Source: Flavipsychrobacter sp964461535
Lineage (GTDB): Bacteria > Bacteroidota > Bacteroidia > Chitinophagales > Chitinophagaceae
Direction of reading: 5' to 3'
Length of the DNA: 26,430 bases
Assembly: GCA_964461535.1 (NCBI GenBank)
Contig: CAYWUY010000039.1
Coordinates: 1-26,430, forward strand
The translations under genes and the position numbers were made by a program. The notes under the pieces were generated by a model, which was not told the origin of the DNA, searched no databases, and was given only the letters and a program-made list of their open reading frames with translations. Shown piece by piece: positions 8,211 through 19,231 of the stretch. The stretch's first letter is position 1. Every line of letters begins with the position of its first letter.

Positions 8211-11200
8211 TTATTCAGCTTTAGTAATTCTCTCTGCTTTAAGAAGGTTGCTGTTTTCATCATAAACTCTAACAACATATACCCCAGCAGAAAGGTTACT
8301 TACATTAATAGCATGAGCGTCATTTATTTGCTCCACAACCCTACCATCTACAGACATTATTGATACATTAACTTTCACAGGAGCATCAATAGTAATTATT
8401 GAAGTAGCAGGATTAGGATATATTCTAATCACATCACCACTAACAACATCAGTAATATTTGTAGCAGTCATTACATATGGTGCAGAAGTAACAGCACAAC
8501 CATTAGCATCTGTTACTACTATAGTATAGCTTCCAGGCATTGTAGCGTTATATATACTACTATTAGCGCCCGGTATAGCAGTTCCATTGTAATACCATTG
8601 ATAGGTTGTAAATGCACCTACATAAAGTATACTACCAGAACCACGTAATATAACAGGTGTTGGAGGATTGCTCACAGCTACAGAACCATAAGTAGCTGTA
8701 CAACCTGCATAGTTAACTACTACATTGTAAGAACCAACACTACTTGTAGTGTATGATGCTGATGTAGCTCCTGACAAAATTGATGTTCCATTATACCACT
8801 GATATGATACTGCTCCAGAAGCAATAACTGACATAGAAACAGGAGACCCGTTACATAAAGTAGCTGAACCACTTGAAGGAGTAATAGCTGCGAATGGAAC
8901 AGCAGTCACCGTAATTGGCAATAAAGCAGTGCCAGAACAAGAACCTGATGTTACAGTGTAACTAATAGTGGTTGTACCGGCAGCAACAGCACTAACAACA
9001 CCAGAAGTAGCAATTGTGGCTACAGAAGTATTGCTACTAGACCATGAACCACCAGATAAAGCATTACTTAAAGTGATTGTAGAACCAGTACACATAGAAG
9101 TTGCACCACTAATAGCCGGTACAGGAAGTGATGTACCTACAGTTACAGCTAGAGATGCAGAACTAAAGCATCCGCCCGCACCAGTAACAGTATATGAAAT
9201 GTTTGCTGTACCAGATGATAACATATTTGCTATACCCGTTAAAGTATCAATAGCTATTACAGTTGGATTACTACTCATCCACATACCACCTAAAGTAGCA
9301 TTATTATATGTAATAGTTGAGCCAATACAAGCTATACTAGCACCAGTAATAGCACTAACACTAGGAGTAGCATTAACAGTAAAAATAAATGAAGCTACTG
9401 CTGTGCAGCCACTGGTTCCGGTAACTGAATAAGAAACCGTATCTATACCGGCAGACAGAGCATTAACATTACCAGACGCATCTACTGTAGCAACTAATGG
9501 ATTTGAACTTGACCACACGCCACCTGAAGTAACATTTGACAATGCCATAGTAGTACCAGAACAAATTGAACTACTACCGCCTGTTATAGCAGACACTGTT
9601 GGTGAAGCATTTACTGTAATTGAAGCAACTTCTGTTGCAAAACATGCGCTACCAGCATAAACTGTGTAACTAACTGTAGTAGTACCTCCACTTATTCCAG
9701 TCAGTACACCACTAGCAGATATTGTAGCAACTGATGCATCAGATACACTCCAAACACCACCTGAAGTAGCATTTGACAAACTAATTGATGATGATGAACA
9801 AACATCTGTAACGCCAGTTATTACCGATACGGTAGGCAATATACCTATAGTATCAATTTGCGTAACTGTTCTATTACATCCAAATAAGTTGGTTGTAGTG
9901 TAAGAAACAGTTAATACACCTGCACTTAAAGCCTCAAAAGAACCAGTAGTAGTATTTATGGTAGCAATAGAGGCATCACTAACAGACCAAGTGCCACCTG
10001 AAACTGAATTTGTAAATGTTACAGTAGAACCTGTACACATACTTGTAGGTCCTGAAATGACTGCAATTGGGGCAGATGGATTAACTAATATACTTGTGGT
10101 TACAGTAGTACTACATGCACCACCACTAGTAACAGTATAGCTAATATTTACACTTCCAGCAGCAACACCTGTAACAACACCAGAAGCATCAACAGTTGCT
10201 AATGTAGCATCTGAAGACGTCCAAACACCACCAGATGTAGCATTTACCAATGTTATTATACTACCAGCACATACCGTAGTTGTAGTTGCTGACGTTGCAG
10301 ACACCATAGGTAATGCATAAACATTTACAATATTTGTTACAGAAGTAGCACAACCAAATATATTAGTAATTGTATAGCTAAGTGTAGCAGAACCATTAGC
10401 AACACCTGTAACATTTCCTACAGCGTCAACAGTTGCAATACTTGCGTCTGATGTAGACCAAACACCACCAGATGTAGTATTAGTAAAAGTAACAGCGCTA
10501 CCTACACACATATTTGTATCACCAACTGAAGTACTTACCAGTGGAGATGGATTAACATTAATACCTATTGAAGTACTAACAGAACCACATGAATTTGATA
10601 TAGTATACGAAATATCAGCACTACCTGATGTCACTCCATATATTATTCCATCAGTAACAGATGCTACAGCACTACTACTAGAAGTCCATGTACCACCTAC
10701 AGGTGCACCTGTAAGTGAGATTGTACTACCTGCACAAACAGTAGTAGTTGCTCCGGACAATGATGGTACAGATGGTAAAGTATTAACAACCACGTGTGCA
10801 GTTGTAGTAGAACTACAACCTATTGGAGAAGTAACAGTATATGTTACCATAGTAGAACCAACCGATAATGAAGAAACTATATTAGATGTACTAACAGTTA
10901 CTATAGAAGCATCAGAAACAGTCCATGCGCCACCTGAAACAGTAGTATTAAAAGTATCTGATGTACCTAAGCATGTAAATATAGTATCTGGACTTATTGT
11001 TCCTACTGTTGGTAATTCACCCACATTAACTAGATGTGTAGCAGCTCTTGATCCACAACTATTAGTTACTGTATAGGAAATAGTTGTAGTACCTGCAGAT
11101 AGCGGAGTAACTATTCCAGAAGCATCAATAACAGCAATAGATGGTGAACTACTTGACCAAGTACCACCTGTTACAGTATTCGACAAGGTACCTGTGGTTG

Positions 11201-14200
11201 ATAAACACACCGCACTAGGACCGGATATAGTACCAGTAGTAGGTAAAGGAGCTACTACTACATCAGCTGTAGCTATTGCTAAACCACAAGAATTAGATAT
11301 AGTATAAGATATTATTGAAGTACCACCGCTAATACCAGTTACTCTACCAGCTGTATCTACGGTAGCAACAGCAATGTTACTACTAGACCAAATACCACCC
11401 GATAAAGATGAAGACAAAGTAGTAGTTGTAGCTTCACAAATACTAGTAGTACCAGTTAATACACCGGCAGAAGGTAATGCATTAACCGAAACAGGCATAG
11501 TAGCTATTGCAGTACCACAAGTATTCGTACTAGTATAAGTAAGCGTAGCTAATCCCACAGATGATGATGTAGCAACACCAGTTGTTGCTCCAATAGCTAC
11601 AACCGAAGGATTACTACTTGACCAAGTTCCACCCGACACTGTACTAGAATAAGTAGCACCGCCACCTACACATAATGTTGATGTTCCTGATAATGTTCCT
11701 GCATTTGGCGCAGGATTAACTGTAACATTAGCCGTTGCAACAGCAGTGCCACAACTATTTATTATTGTATAAGATATTATTGCAAAACCTTGACTAACTG
11801 CATGTACGGTACCGGTAGATGATACAGTTGCTATAGCCGTATTACTTGAACTCCAGGTACCACCTGCTATAGTTTGAGTATATACTGTAGATGTTCCTTC
11901 ACATATATCAGTAACGCCAGTGATTAAGCCAGGAGAAGGTAAAGTAGACACAGTAAATACTCTAGTAGCTGTAGTATTGCCACATGCATTACTTAAGGTG
12001 TAACTTATATTAACAACACCCGGAGTAATACCATTGATTAAGCCAGAAGCATCTATTGAAGCTATTGCTGTATTACTACTAGACCAGCTACCACCACCAA
12101 CTGATGCAGACATAGTTGTTGTTCCACCTGCGCATATTTCAGACGAGCCTGACAATACCGCAGCAGTAGGAGTAGTTACAACTCTAACAGTTTTAGTAGA
12201 GGTACCGGTTCCGCAGCTATTTGTAGCAGTATAACTTAGTATTACGCTTCCGCTAGTTATACCACTTAACAAACCAGAAGCTGCATTTATTGTAGCTACT
12301 GAAGGATTACTAACAGACCACGCACCACCGGTAATTGTACTTGTATATGTAGCTGAAGTACCTGAACATACTGAATCAGCACCTGTAATAGCACCAGCTG
12401 TAGCAGATGGATTTACAGTTATTAACTTGGTAGCAGCAGTAGTTCCACATGTATTTACTACAGCATAACTAATGGTTGTTGTTCCATCTACTATACCAAA
12501 TACTACTCCAGCAGCGTTAACTGTAGCTGCTGAAGTATTAGTGCTTGACCATGTACCGCCGGATGTGGTAGTAGATAAAGAAATAGTTGTAGCTGGACAT
12601 AGAACACTTGCTCCGGTAATAGGATTAACTACTGGGGCAGTAGTAACATTTAATGATACTGTTGCGTTTGTAGAACCGCACTCATTACTAACAGAGTAAT
12701 ATATATTAACAACACCCGAAGCAACACCTGTAACAATACCACTAGCATTAACTGTAGCTAAAGCATTATTTCCTGAGCTCCAAGTACCACCTGACACAGT
12801 GTCAACTAATGTAACTGTAGAACCAACACATACTAAAGATGGACCAGTTATAATACCTGCATTAGGGAATGTAGTCACATTTACAGGAGTAGTTGCAACT
12901 GATGTAGTACAGCTGTTAGACACAGAATAACTAATAACGGCTGAACCACTTGAAACACCGGAAACTTCACCGGTAAGACTGTTAACTGTAGCTATAGATG
13001 TATTACTAGAGCTCCAAGTACCACCAGGCACCGTTGCTGTAAATGTAGAAGGAGCAGAAGCACACACTGCCAAAGATCCGGATATTGAACCAGCTACAGG
13101 TATACTATTCACAGAAGCGGTAGCAACTGAAGTAGCAACACCACAAATACCGCTTACACTATATGTAATGGTAGCAGTTCCATTTGAAACGCCAGTTACT
13201 ACACCACTCACTGCATCAATAGCCACTATGCTTGAATTCGAAGAACTCCATGTACCACCCGATACTGTACTACGCACTGTATCAGTTTCTCCATTACACA
13301 AACCAAGTCCTGAGCCAGATACGGTACCAGCAGTTGTTGCAGGATTTACAGTTATGGTAGAGGTTGTTGTAGCACTATTACAAGCAGTAGATGTAGTGTA
13401 TGATATAACTGCAACACCTGCCGCAACACCACCCACAACACCAGTAGTTGAACCTACAGTAGCTATCAGTGGGTTAGACGAACTCCAAACACCTCCGGAT
13501 ATTGTAGTACCTAATGTCGTTGTAGCTCCCGCACAAACACTAGAAGCACCAGATATAGAGGCAAGACTAGCAGAATCTGCAACTGCAATAGATTTAATAG
13601 CACTTGCAGAACCACATGAATTTGATACTGTATAACTTATAATAGTAGAACCAGATGATATACCGCTAACAACACCCAAGCTATTAACGCTTGCTACGGT
13701 AATGTTGCTAGATGTCCATGTACCTCCGCTTACTGTGTCAACTAAAGTTGTTATAGAACCTGTACATATAGTTGATGCACCAGAAATAATTCCTGCTTGC
13801 GGACTAGTACCAACAGATATTGAAGCAACTTCAATATCTGTACCACAGCTATTGGTTACTGTATATGTAATATTTGCATTACCTACAGCCACACCTCTTA
13901 CTACACCCGATGCGTTAACTGTAGCAACAAATGCATTACTAGTAGTCCATACACCACCTGAAACAGTAGATGATAAAGTAGTAGAGTTGCTTACACAAAC
14001 CGTTGTAGAACCAGATATAGTACCCGCATCAGCAGTAGGCGTAACGGTAACTACTTTTTGAGCAGTAGCTACACCACAAAATCCAGTTACAGAATAACTG
14101 ATAGTTGCTACACCTGAAGCTAAGCCAGAAACTACACCCGAAGTAACACTAGCTACGCTCGCATTACTTGTTGTCCAAACACCACCTGAGGTGGTATTTG

Positions 14201-17200
14201 ATAAGGTTATATTATTACCTTGACAAACACTAGAGCTACCAGATATAGCAGCAACTGATGTTTGTGGAATTATTGTTATTGTTTTTGTTGATACAGTAAG
14301 ACCACAAGAACCACTCAAAGTATAGCTTATTGTAGCTATACCGGAATTTACACCAGATACAAGACCAGAAGCATTTATAGTAGCAACTGTAGTATTACTA
14401 CTTATCCAAGTACCACCAGAAACACTTGGAGTTATGGTAGTTGTAGATCCTGCGCACAAACTATCAACACCTACCAAAGAACCTGTAGGAGTTGAAGACC
14501 CGATAGTAACTTCTTGTGTAGCAGTTGCAGTACCGCATGAGTTGGTTATTGAATAAGTTACTGTATCTATACCACCTACTAAACCGGTAACAACACCTGC
14601 ACTTACACTAGCATTTGTATTGGTTACACCCCAAATACCGCCAGCTATTGTTGGGGTAATAGTAATAGTATTACCTATACAAACAAAAGATGCGCCCGAT
14701 AATGTACCTGCATTTGGTAGTGGATTTACAGTTATAGTTTTTTCAGTACTATTTGTACCGCAAGAGTTGGAATAAGTATATGTAATTGTAGCACTACCGT
14801 TTACACCACCTGTTACCACACCGGCAGCATCTACTGTAGCTACTGAAGCATTACTACTCGTCCATACACCACCCAATGTAGTATTACTTAACGTTGTAGT
14901 AGCACCAGAACACACTGTTGATGCACCTGTGATAGGAGAAACCGTCGCTGCAGGTTTTACAAATACATTGTGTACCGCAGTATCATTACCACAAACATTA
15001 GTTACAAAATAAGTTATTGTAGAAAGTCCCTCAGATACACCAAGCACTACTCCCGATTCGTCTACAGTAGCTATAGCAGCGTTAGAAGAGCTCCAGGTAC
15101 CACCTATACCCGTAGATGATAATGTTATTGTATTACCCTGACAAACAGAATCCGCTCCACTAATGCTACCGGCATTAGGAAGAGAATTAATATTCATGTT
15201 TTTAAAAGTTGAAACCGGACCACATCCATTCGTAACTGTATAACTAATATTTACAAAACCCCATGACACTCCACGAACCACCCCTGTAGTTGATGATACA
15301 GTTGCTACCGGTGCATTACCTGTAGTCCATGTACCACCCGGTACCGTACTAGTTAGCGTGGTAGTGCTATTTACGCACACAGATGAAGCACCTGATATAG
15401 TACCAGGGTCAGCTAATGGATTTACTGTTATTACTTTAGTAGATACTGCCGTACCACAAGTATTTGTTGCTGTATATTTAATAGTGTCAACACCGGCAGC
15501 AACACCGCCCACTATTCCTGAAGAAGTAATAGTTGAAATCGCAGAAGACACTGTAGACCATACACCTCCAGAACCAGTAGTAGTCATAGTAGTTGTAGCA
15601 CCTTGACAAACTTCTGAAGCACCGGTAATAGTTCCTGCATTAGGAGCAGCTAATATTATTACAACTTTGTTAGCTACTGCAGTACCGCAAGTATTAGTTA
15701 CAGAATAACGTATTGTATCTGCACCTGCTGTAACACCGGTTACTATACCACCTACAACAGTTGCTCTTGGATTAGTTGCGGACCAAGTACCTGTTCCGCC
15801 AGATGATGTATCTACTAATGTAATTGTAGCACCAACACAAACTGTAGATGGGCCAGATATAACACCCGCATTTGCGGCAGGAGTAACATTAATTACATAA
15901 GCAGTAGTAGAGGTTCCACAACTGTTAGTTACAGTATACTTTATAGTATCTACACCCGCAGCTACTCCTGTTACTATGCCTGATGCATCTACAGTTGCCC
16001 TTGACGGAAACACACTACTCCAAGTACCCCCTGCATCTCCTGATGAAGAAAGTGTTGTTGTAAATCCGGTACAAACTGTTGCCGAACCGGAAATAGTACC
16101 TGCATTTGGCAGTGTTATAATATTTATGATTTTTTCAGCTACAGCAGTTCCGCAAGAGTTAGAAACCGTATAACTAACTGTATCTATACCCAATGTCATG
16201 CCAGTTACTACACCTGCAGATACGCTCGCATTATTGTTACTAACAGACCATACACCACCAGATGCCGTATCTGTTAAAGTTATTGTTGAACCTAAACAAA
16301 CATTAGAAGACCCATTGATTACTCCTGCATTAGGTAATGGCAAGATGGTTATAGGTTTTGAAACTGTTTGTGAACCACAACTATTAGTCTTGGTATATTT
16401 TATAGTATCTACACCGGCGCTAACGCCTGTTACTAAACCTGATGCGTTTACAGTAGCAATTGTACCAAAGGCAGCCGACCAAGTTCCACCAGACGCAGTA
16501 TCAGAAAATAATGACGCTTCTCCCTGACACATACTATTAGTACCACTTATTGGTCCGGCACCACCTATTGTTATAACTGTCATTGGAGTAGTTACCCCTG
16601 CTGTACCACAAGAATTAGTTACTGAGTAAGTAATGGTAGCAGAACCTGCAACAATACCTGAAACTATACCACTACCAGAACCAACTGAAGCTACAGTAGC
16701 ATTACTACTACTCCAAGTACCACCAGTAGTGGTATTAGATAGAGTAACTGTACTACCTTGACAAACGGTATTGCCACCTGTTATTGCCGGCACTGTAGGC
16801 AATGGTACTACCGTAAACACTTTAGTAGCGGTGGTAGCACCGCACGTATTGGTTACAGTATATTTCACAGTATCTACGCCGCTAGCTATACCTCTTACTA
16901 AACCTGATGTATTAACCGTAGATATTCCTGTATTAGCTACACTCCATACGCCTCCTGTTACTGTATTGGTCATTGTTGCAAATGCGCCAACACAAACCGT
17001 AGAAGGACCTAATATTGTTCCGGCATCAGCTAGTGGACCTACAGTTACAGTATAAGTAGCAACTAAGGTTCCGCAGAACGCCGTAGAAGAAGTGTATTTT
17101 ATTGTATCTATCCCTGCACTAACGCCGGTTACAATTCCTGAACTGTTAACTGTAGCTATTGAAGGAAAAACACTACTCCAAGTACCACCTGTAGCAGTAT

Positions 17201-18965
17201 CAGATAATGTAATAGTTGCTCCTGCACAAACAAACGTAGGGCCAGTGATAACACCAGCGTTTGGTGAAGGATTTACAGTAATTACTTTTTTAGCTACTGC
17301 ACTACCGCAAGTAGGAGTCGTTACAGTATAATATACTGTATCTATTCCTGCTGTAACACCAGTAACCACACCTCCAGAGGTAACAGTTGCTCTGCCACTA
17401 AATGTGCTCCAGGTTCCACCGGTTACAGTATTTGTTAAGGTAATACTACTACCACGACAAACTGAAGAACTTCCTGAAATAGTTCCGGCATTTGGCAATG
17501 CATTAATTGTCATAGGCCATGTAGCAGTGTCAGACCCACACACATTTGTTACAATATATCTTACTGTTTCAGAGCCCGCTGCTAATGCAGTGAAGAAGCC
17601 AAAAGCATTTATAGTACCTGTAGTAGTATTTGTTACACTCCATGTTCCTCCGGCGGTAGTAGGTACAAATGTATTTGTAGCATTTACGCATAATGAAGCA
17701 GGTCCAGTTAATGCACCAGCATCAGCTTGATCTACTATAGTTACTGTAAAAGCTTGTGTTTTAGAACCTGTGATAGGACATGCATCATCAGTATACGTTA
17801 AATAAAACGTATAATCACCCGCAGCTAAACCACCAGTAAACCAAGAAAACATACCATTTGGTGTAGTTGTACCATTTCCCGTAATATCAAAAGAGGCTCC
17901 TGTTGGTAAACCACTTACTGCAACAGTTACATTTACAGTATCGTTAGGAGAACGAGGATTAACATTAAAAAGTATATCTCCTGAATTAGCACATGCTCTA
18001 AAATGAACTGAGTCAATAATTGTACCATTAACAGGAGAAGTAATACTACCAGAAGCAGGTTCTGTAGAATTATCAAGTATAGTAAAGTTCATCTCTCTCT
18101 GGCTTGTACCTATTAAGGTATCACCTCTAAACTCTCTTACGTTATAAACTACTAATGCTTTCTGAAGAACGTTAGGGGTAAATGATAACTGACCGGTAGA
18201 TGAGCTGAAAGAAAATGTACCAGTTGTTGTAGTAATAGGTTCTGCAGCAGTAGCTGTACCTATGTAAGTAACTACTCCAGAGCCTGTAGCACTACAAGCA
18301 CCTGTAGATGAACCGTTGGCACCGGTAACTAAATCAAAAACTAAAGCATCACCATCAGCATCAACTGCACCTGGATTATAGTTATTTGCTACACCATTTC
18401 TATAATATGGTGTAGGAATTACTGTCAAATCCGGGCTATTATTAAAAGATGTTAAGTTATTTAGTGTATCTACAAGTCTAATAATACTTGTACCAGGAGT
18501 ATTAATATTAGTTATGGTGTTAGACCTACCGGCAACCGAAGAAGTACCTAAACCACCATTGAATACAAATCTCCAATATTGCGAAGCTGACGGAAGTGTA
18601 TATTCACTAACGAATTCAAACTTCTTAATACCCTCTACTGTAGAAGTAAGGTCTGTACAAGTTGTAGCTTGCGTAGGACATACCGGGGTTACCTCTGTAC
18701 CCTCTCCTAGTAAATCTAGGGTATCGGTAGCTACAAACGCATCTCCATTATAAATACATATTCTAGGTCTATTAGTAGGTAAGGCCGTATATGCAGCCTC
18801 ATTAGAGCACACGCCGTATACTGTTAACTTAATTCTATAAGTATTACCACTTACGTGAGTATAACTTAAATCCATACCACTTATATGGTTGGCTTTAGAT
18901 ACTAATGGCAATAATGACAATAGGGTAAATGTCATCAAAAATAAAAACCGTAGCGTGTGTTTCAT
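8211..18965 (-). CDS. Giant secreted Ig-like (BIG2-like) repeat protein with T9SS type A sorting domain
   Basis: The 3584-aa protein is predicted to be exported and placed on or released from the cell surface by the type IX secretion system. A signal peptide (about 1-26, ending VSKA) is followed by an N-terminal region (about 27-417). That region opens with NHISGMDLSYTHVSGNTYRI, a start seen on many large Bacteroidota surface proteins. Residues 418-3360 are 38 tandem Ig-like repeats of about 77 aa. Residues about 3361-3510 hold two further Ig-like units, each with a YQWY motif. Residues 3513-3584 form the type A C-terminal domain (IYPNPATS, then LSAGVYVVRVY). Ser, Thr, Val and Gly dominate the repeats. 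No enzymatic domain is visible, so adhesion, a stalk or a surface filament are the reasonable guesses. It is a single cistron with no frameshift. Confidence 0.95.
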   Translation of the reverse strand: MKHTLRFLFLMTFTLLSLLPLVSKANHISGMDLSYTHVSGNTYRIKLTVYGVCSNEAAYTALPTNRPRICIYNGDAFVATDTLDLLGEGTEVTPVCPTQATTCTDLTSTVEGIKKFEFVSEYTLPSASQYWRFVFNGGLGTSSVAGRSNTITNINTPGTSIIRLVDTLNNLTSFNNSPDLTVIPTPYYRNGVANNYNPGAVDADGDALVFDLVTGANGSSTGACSATGSGVVTYIGTATAAEPITTTTGTFSFSSSTGQLSFTPNVLQKALVVYNVREFRGDTLIGTSQREMNFTILDNSTEPASGSITSPVNGTIIDSVHFRACANSGDILFNVNPRSPNDTVNVTVAVSGLPTGASFDITGNGTTTPNGMFSWFTGGLAAGDYTFYLTYTDDACPITGSKTQAFTVTIVDQADAGALTGPASLCVNATNTFVPTTAGGTWSVTNTTTGTINAFGFFTALAAGSETVRYIVTNVCGSDTATWPMTINALPNAGTISGSSSVCRGSSITLTNTVTGGTWSTFSGRATVTSGGVVTGVTAGIDTVYYTVTTPTCGSAVAKKVITVNPSPNAGVITGPTFVCAGATITLSDTATGGTWSSVFPSIATVNSSGIVTGVSAGIDTIKYTSSTAFCGTLVATYTVTVGPLADAGTILGPSTVCVGAFATMTNTVTGGVWSVANTGISTVNTSGLVRGIASGVDTVKYTVTNTCGATTATKVFTVVPLPTVPAITGGNTVCQGSTVTLSNTTTGGTWSSSNATVASVGSGSGIVSGIVAGSATITYSVTNSCGTAGVTTPMTVITIGGAGPISGTNSMCQGEASLFSDTASGGTWSAAFGTIATVNASGLVTGVSAGVDTIKYTKTNSCGSQTVSKPITILPLPNAGVINGSSNVCLGSTITLTDTASGGVWSVSNNNASVSAGVVTGMTLGIDTVSYTVSNSCGTAVAEKIINIITLPNAGTISGSATVCTGFTTTLSSSGDAGGTWSSVFPSRATVDASGIVTGVAAGVDTIKYTVTNSCGTSTTAYVINVTPAANAGVISGPSTVCVGATITLVDTSSGGTGTWSATNPRATVVGGIVTGVTAGADTIRYSVTNTCGTAVANKVVIILAAPNAGTITGASEVCQGATTTMTTTGSGGVWSTVSSAISTITSSGIVGGVAAGVDTIKYTATNTCGTAVSTKVITVNPLADPGTISGASSVCVNSTTTLTSTVPGGTWTTGNAPVATVSSTTGVVRGVSWGFVNISYTVTNGCGPVSTFKNMNINSLPNAGSISGADSVCQGNTITLSSTGIGGTWSSSNAAIATVDESGVVLGVSEGLSTITYFVTNVCGNDTAVHNVFVKPAATVSPITGASTVCSGATTTLSNTTLGGVWTSSNASVATVDAAGVVTGGVNGSATITYTYSNSCGTNSTEKTITVNPLPNAGTLSGASFVCIGNTITITPTIAGGIWGVTNTNASVSAGVVTGLVGGIDTVTYSITNSCGTATATQEVTIGSSTPTGSLVGVDSLCAGSTTTITPSVSGGTWISSNTTVATINASGLVSGVNSGIATISYTLSGSCGLTVSTKTITIIPQTSVAAISGSSSVCQGNNITLSNTTSGGVWTTSNASVASVTSGVVSGLASGVATISYSVTGFCGVATAQKVVTVTPTADAGTISGSTTVCVSNSTTLSSTVSGGVWTTSNAFVATVNASGVVRGVAVGNANITYTVTNSCGTDIEVASISVGTSPQAGIISGASTICTGSITTLVDTVSGGTWTSSNITVASVNSLGVVSGISSGSTIISYTVSNSCGSASAIKSIAVADSASLASISGASSVCAGATTTLGTTISGGVWSSSNPLIATVGSTTGVVGGVAAGVAVISYTTSTACNSATTTSTITVNPATTAGTVSGSGLGLCNGETDTVRSTVSGGTWSSSNSSIVAIDAVSGVVTGVSNGTATITYSVSGICGVATSVATASVNSIPVAGSISGSLAVCASAPSTFTATVPGGTWSSSNTSIATVNSLTGEVSGVSSGSAVISYSVSNSCTTSVATTPVNVTTFPNAGIITGPSLVCVGSTVTLVDTVSGGTWSSGNNALATVNASGIVTGVASGVVNIYYSVSNECGSTNATVSLNVTTAPVVNPITGASVLCPATTISLSTTTSGGTWSSTNTSAATVNAAGVVFGIVDGTTTISYAVVNTCGTTAATKLITVNPSATAGAITGADSVCSGTSATYTSTITGGAWSVSNPSVATINAASGLLSGITSGSVILSYTATNSCGTGTSTKTVRVVTTPTAAVLSGSSEICAGGTTTMSASVGGGSWSSSNTAIASIDASGLINGITPGVVNISYTLSNACGNTTATRVFTVSTLPSPGLITGVTDICEGTSTVYTQTIAGGTWSSSNTAIATVSSTGTVHAVSQGFAIISYTIINSCGTAVATANVTVNPAPNAGTLSGTSTLCVGGGATYSSTVSGGTWSSSNPSVVAIGATTGVATSSSVGLATLTYTSTNTCGTAIATMPVSVNALPSAGVLTGTTSICEATTTTLSSSLSGGIWSSSNIAVATVDTAGRVTGISGGTSIISYTISNSCGLAIATADVVVAPLPTTGTISGPSAVCLSTTGTLSNTVTGGTWSSSSPSIAVIDASGIVTPLSAGTTTISYTVTNSCGSRAATHLVNVGELPTVGTISPDTIFTCLGTSDTFNTTVSGGAWTVSDASIVTVSTSNIVSSLSVGSTMVTYTVTSPIGCSSTTTAHVVVNTLPSVPSLSGATTTVCAGSTISLTGAPVGGTWTSSSSAVASVTDGIIYGVTSGSADISYTISNSCGSVSTSIGINVNPSPLVSTSVGDTNMCVGSAVTFTNTTSGGVWSTSDASIATVDAVGNVTGVANGSATLSYTITNIFGCATSVTNIVNVYALPMVSATSATTTTVCAGSIITLVNATSGGVWTSSDATLATVDASGVVTGVAAGSVNISYTVTSGGACSTTVTTSILVNPSAPIAVISGPTSMCTGSTVTFTNSVSGGTWSVSDASIATINTTTGSFEALSAGVLTVSYTTTNLFGCNRTVTQIDTIGILPTVSVITGVTDVCSSSSISLSNATSGGVWSVSDASVATISASGVLTGISGGTTTVSYTVYAGSACFATEVASITVNASPTVSAITGGSSSICSGTTMALSNVTSGGVWSSSNPLVATVDASGNVNALSAGIDTVSYSVTGTSGCTAVASFIFTVNATPSVSAITGASIACIGSTITYNNATLGGMWMSSNPTVIAIDTLTGIANMLSSGTANISYTVTGAGGCFSSASLAVTVGTSLPVPAISGATSMCTGSTITLSNALSGGSWSSSNTSVATIATSGVVSAVAAGTTTISYTVTSGSCSGTALLPITVTAVPFAAITPSSGSATLCNGSPVSMSVIASGAVSYQWYNGTSILSGATSASYTTSSVGSYNVVVNYAGCTATYGSVAVSNPPTPVILRGSGSILYVGAFTTYQWYYNGTAIPGANSSIYNATMPGSYTIVVTDANGCAVTSAPYVMTATNITDVVSGDVIRIYPNPATSIITIDAPVKVNVSIMSVDGRVVEQINDAHAINVSNLSAGVYVVRVYDENSNLLKAERITKAE
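8214..8429 (-). other. T9SS type A C-terminal sorting domain (part of the giant protein)
   Basis: Residues 3513-3584 read IRIYPNPATS, then a beta-rich stretch with MSVDGRVV, NVSNLSAGVYVVRVY and a final lysine-containing strand. This matches the Por secretion tail that T9SS recognises and removes or uses for anchoring. It is the only such domain in the window. Confidence 0.93.
8886..17714 (-). repeat. Array of 38 tandem Ig-like repeats of about 231 bp
   Basis: Aligning residues 418-3360 by eye gives 38 units. The pattern is (I/L)(S/T)G, six or seven residues, a Cys, GG(T/V)W(S/T), an ATV or ASV strand, SG(V/I)V, G, (T/S)(I/V)xY(T/S)V, a second Cys, then a T/V strand and a Pro-containing linker. 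Each unit has exactly two Cys and one GGxW or close variant. Unit 9 carries a two-residue insertion before the Trp. The units are clearly diverged at DNA level with varied synonymous codons, so the array is not a recent expansion. Confidence 0.93.
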
Positions 18966-19202
18966 ATATCGGTTAGTATATTATGAGATTATATATGGTT
19001 ACCTAATTATAAAAGACTAACTATTACCAAATTAAGTTGGGAACAGCTATTAACATTTATTTATAATACCCTTGCAAGATAGCAATAATATTTGGCTTAT
19101 AAAATACAGATTTTCAATAATAAGTGAATATTCTCGCCTATTTTCAACCAATTCTCAACAAAACAGAACATATTCTAAGATATGCCGACCACCTAATTTC
19201 AT

Positions 19203-19210
19203 TATATTTG
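19203..19210 (+). promoter_or_regulatory. Promoter -7 box of the ABC transporter operon
   Basis: TATATTTG is a full match to TAnnTTTG and ends 21 nt before the ATG at 19232. No good -33 TTTG was found at 19-20 nt upstream. If real, transcription starts downstream of the earlier in-frame ATG at 19124, which supports the shorter protein. Confidence 0.45.
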
Positions 19211-19231
19211 TTAATCGTCATTCCAATAAAA

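Noticed and set aside
8886..17714. CRISPR-like or satellite repeat
   Set aside because: The 231-bp period is a protein-level repeat in one open frame with diverged DNA. There are no identical short repeats with unique spacers.
8968..18753. Many plus-strand open frames of 60-155 codons opposite the giant gene
   Set aside because: They repeat with the period of the Ig units and encode low-complexity Val/Pro/Ala-rich text. They exist because the antisense of Thr/Ser/Val/Gly codons has few stops. None has a start context or family resemblance.
19124..19231. Longer N-terminus for the ABC ATPase from the ATG at 19124
   Set aside because: The additional 36 residues have no counterpart in the family and a full TAnnTTTG box lies at 19203-19210, between the two starts.
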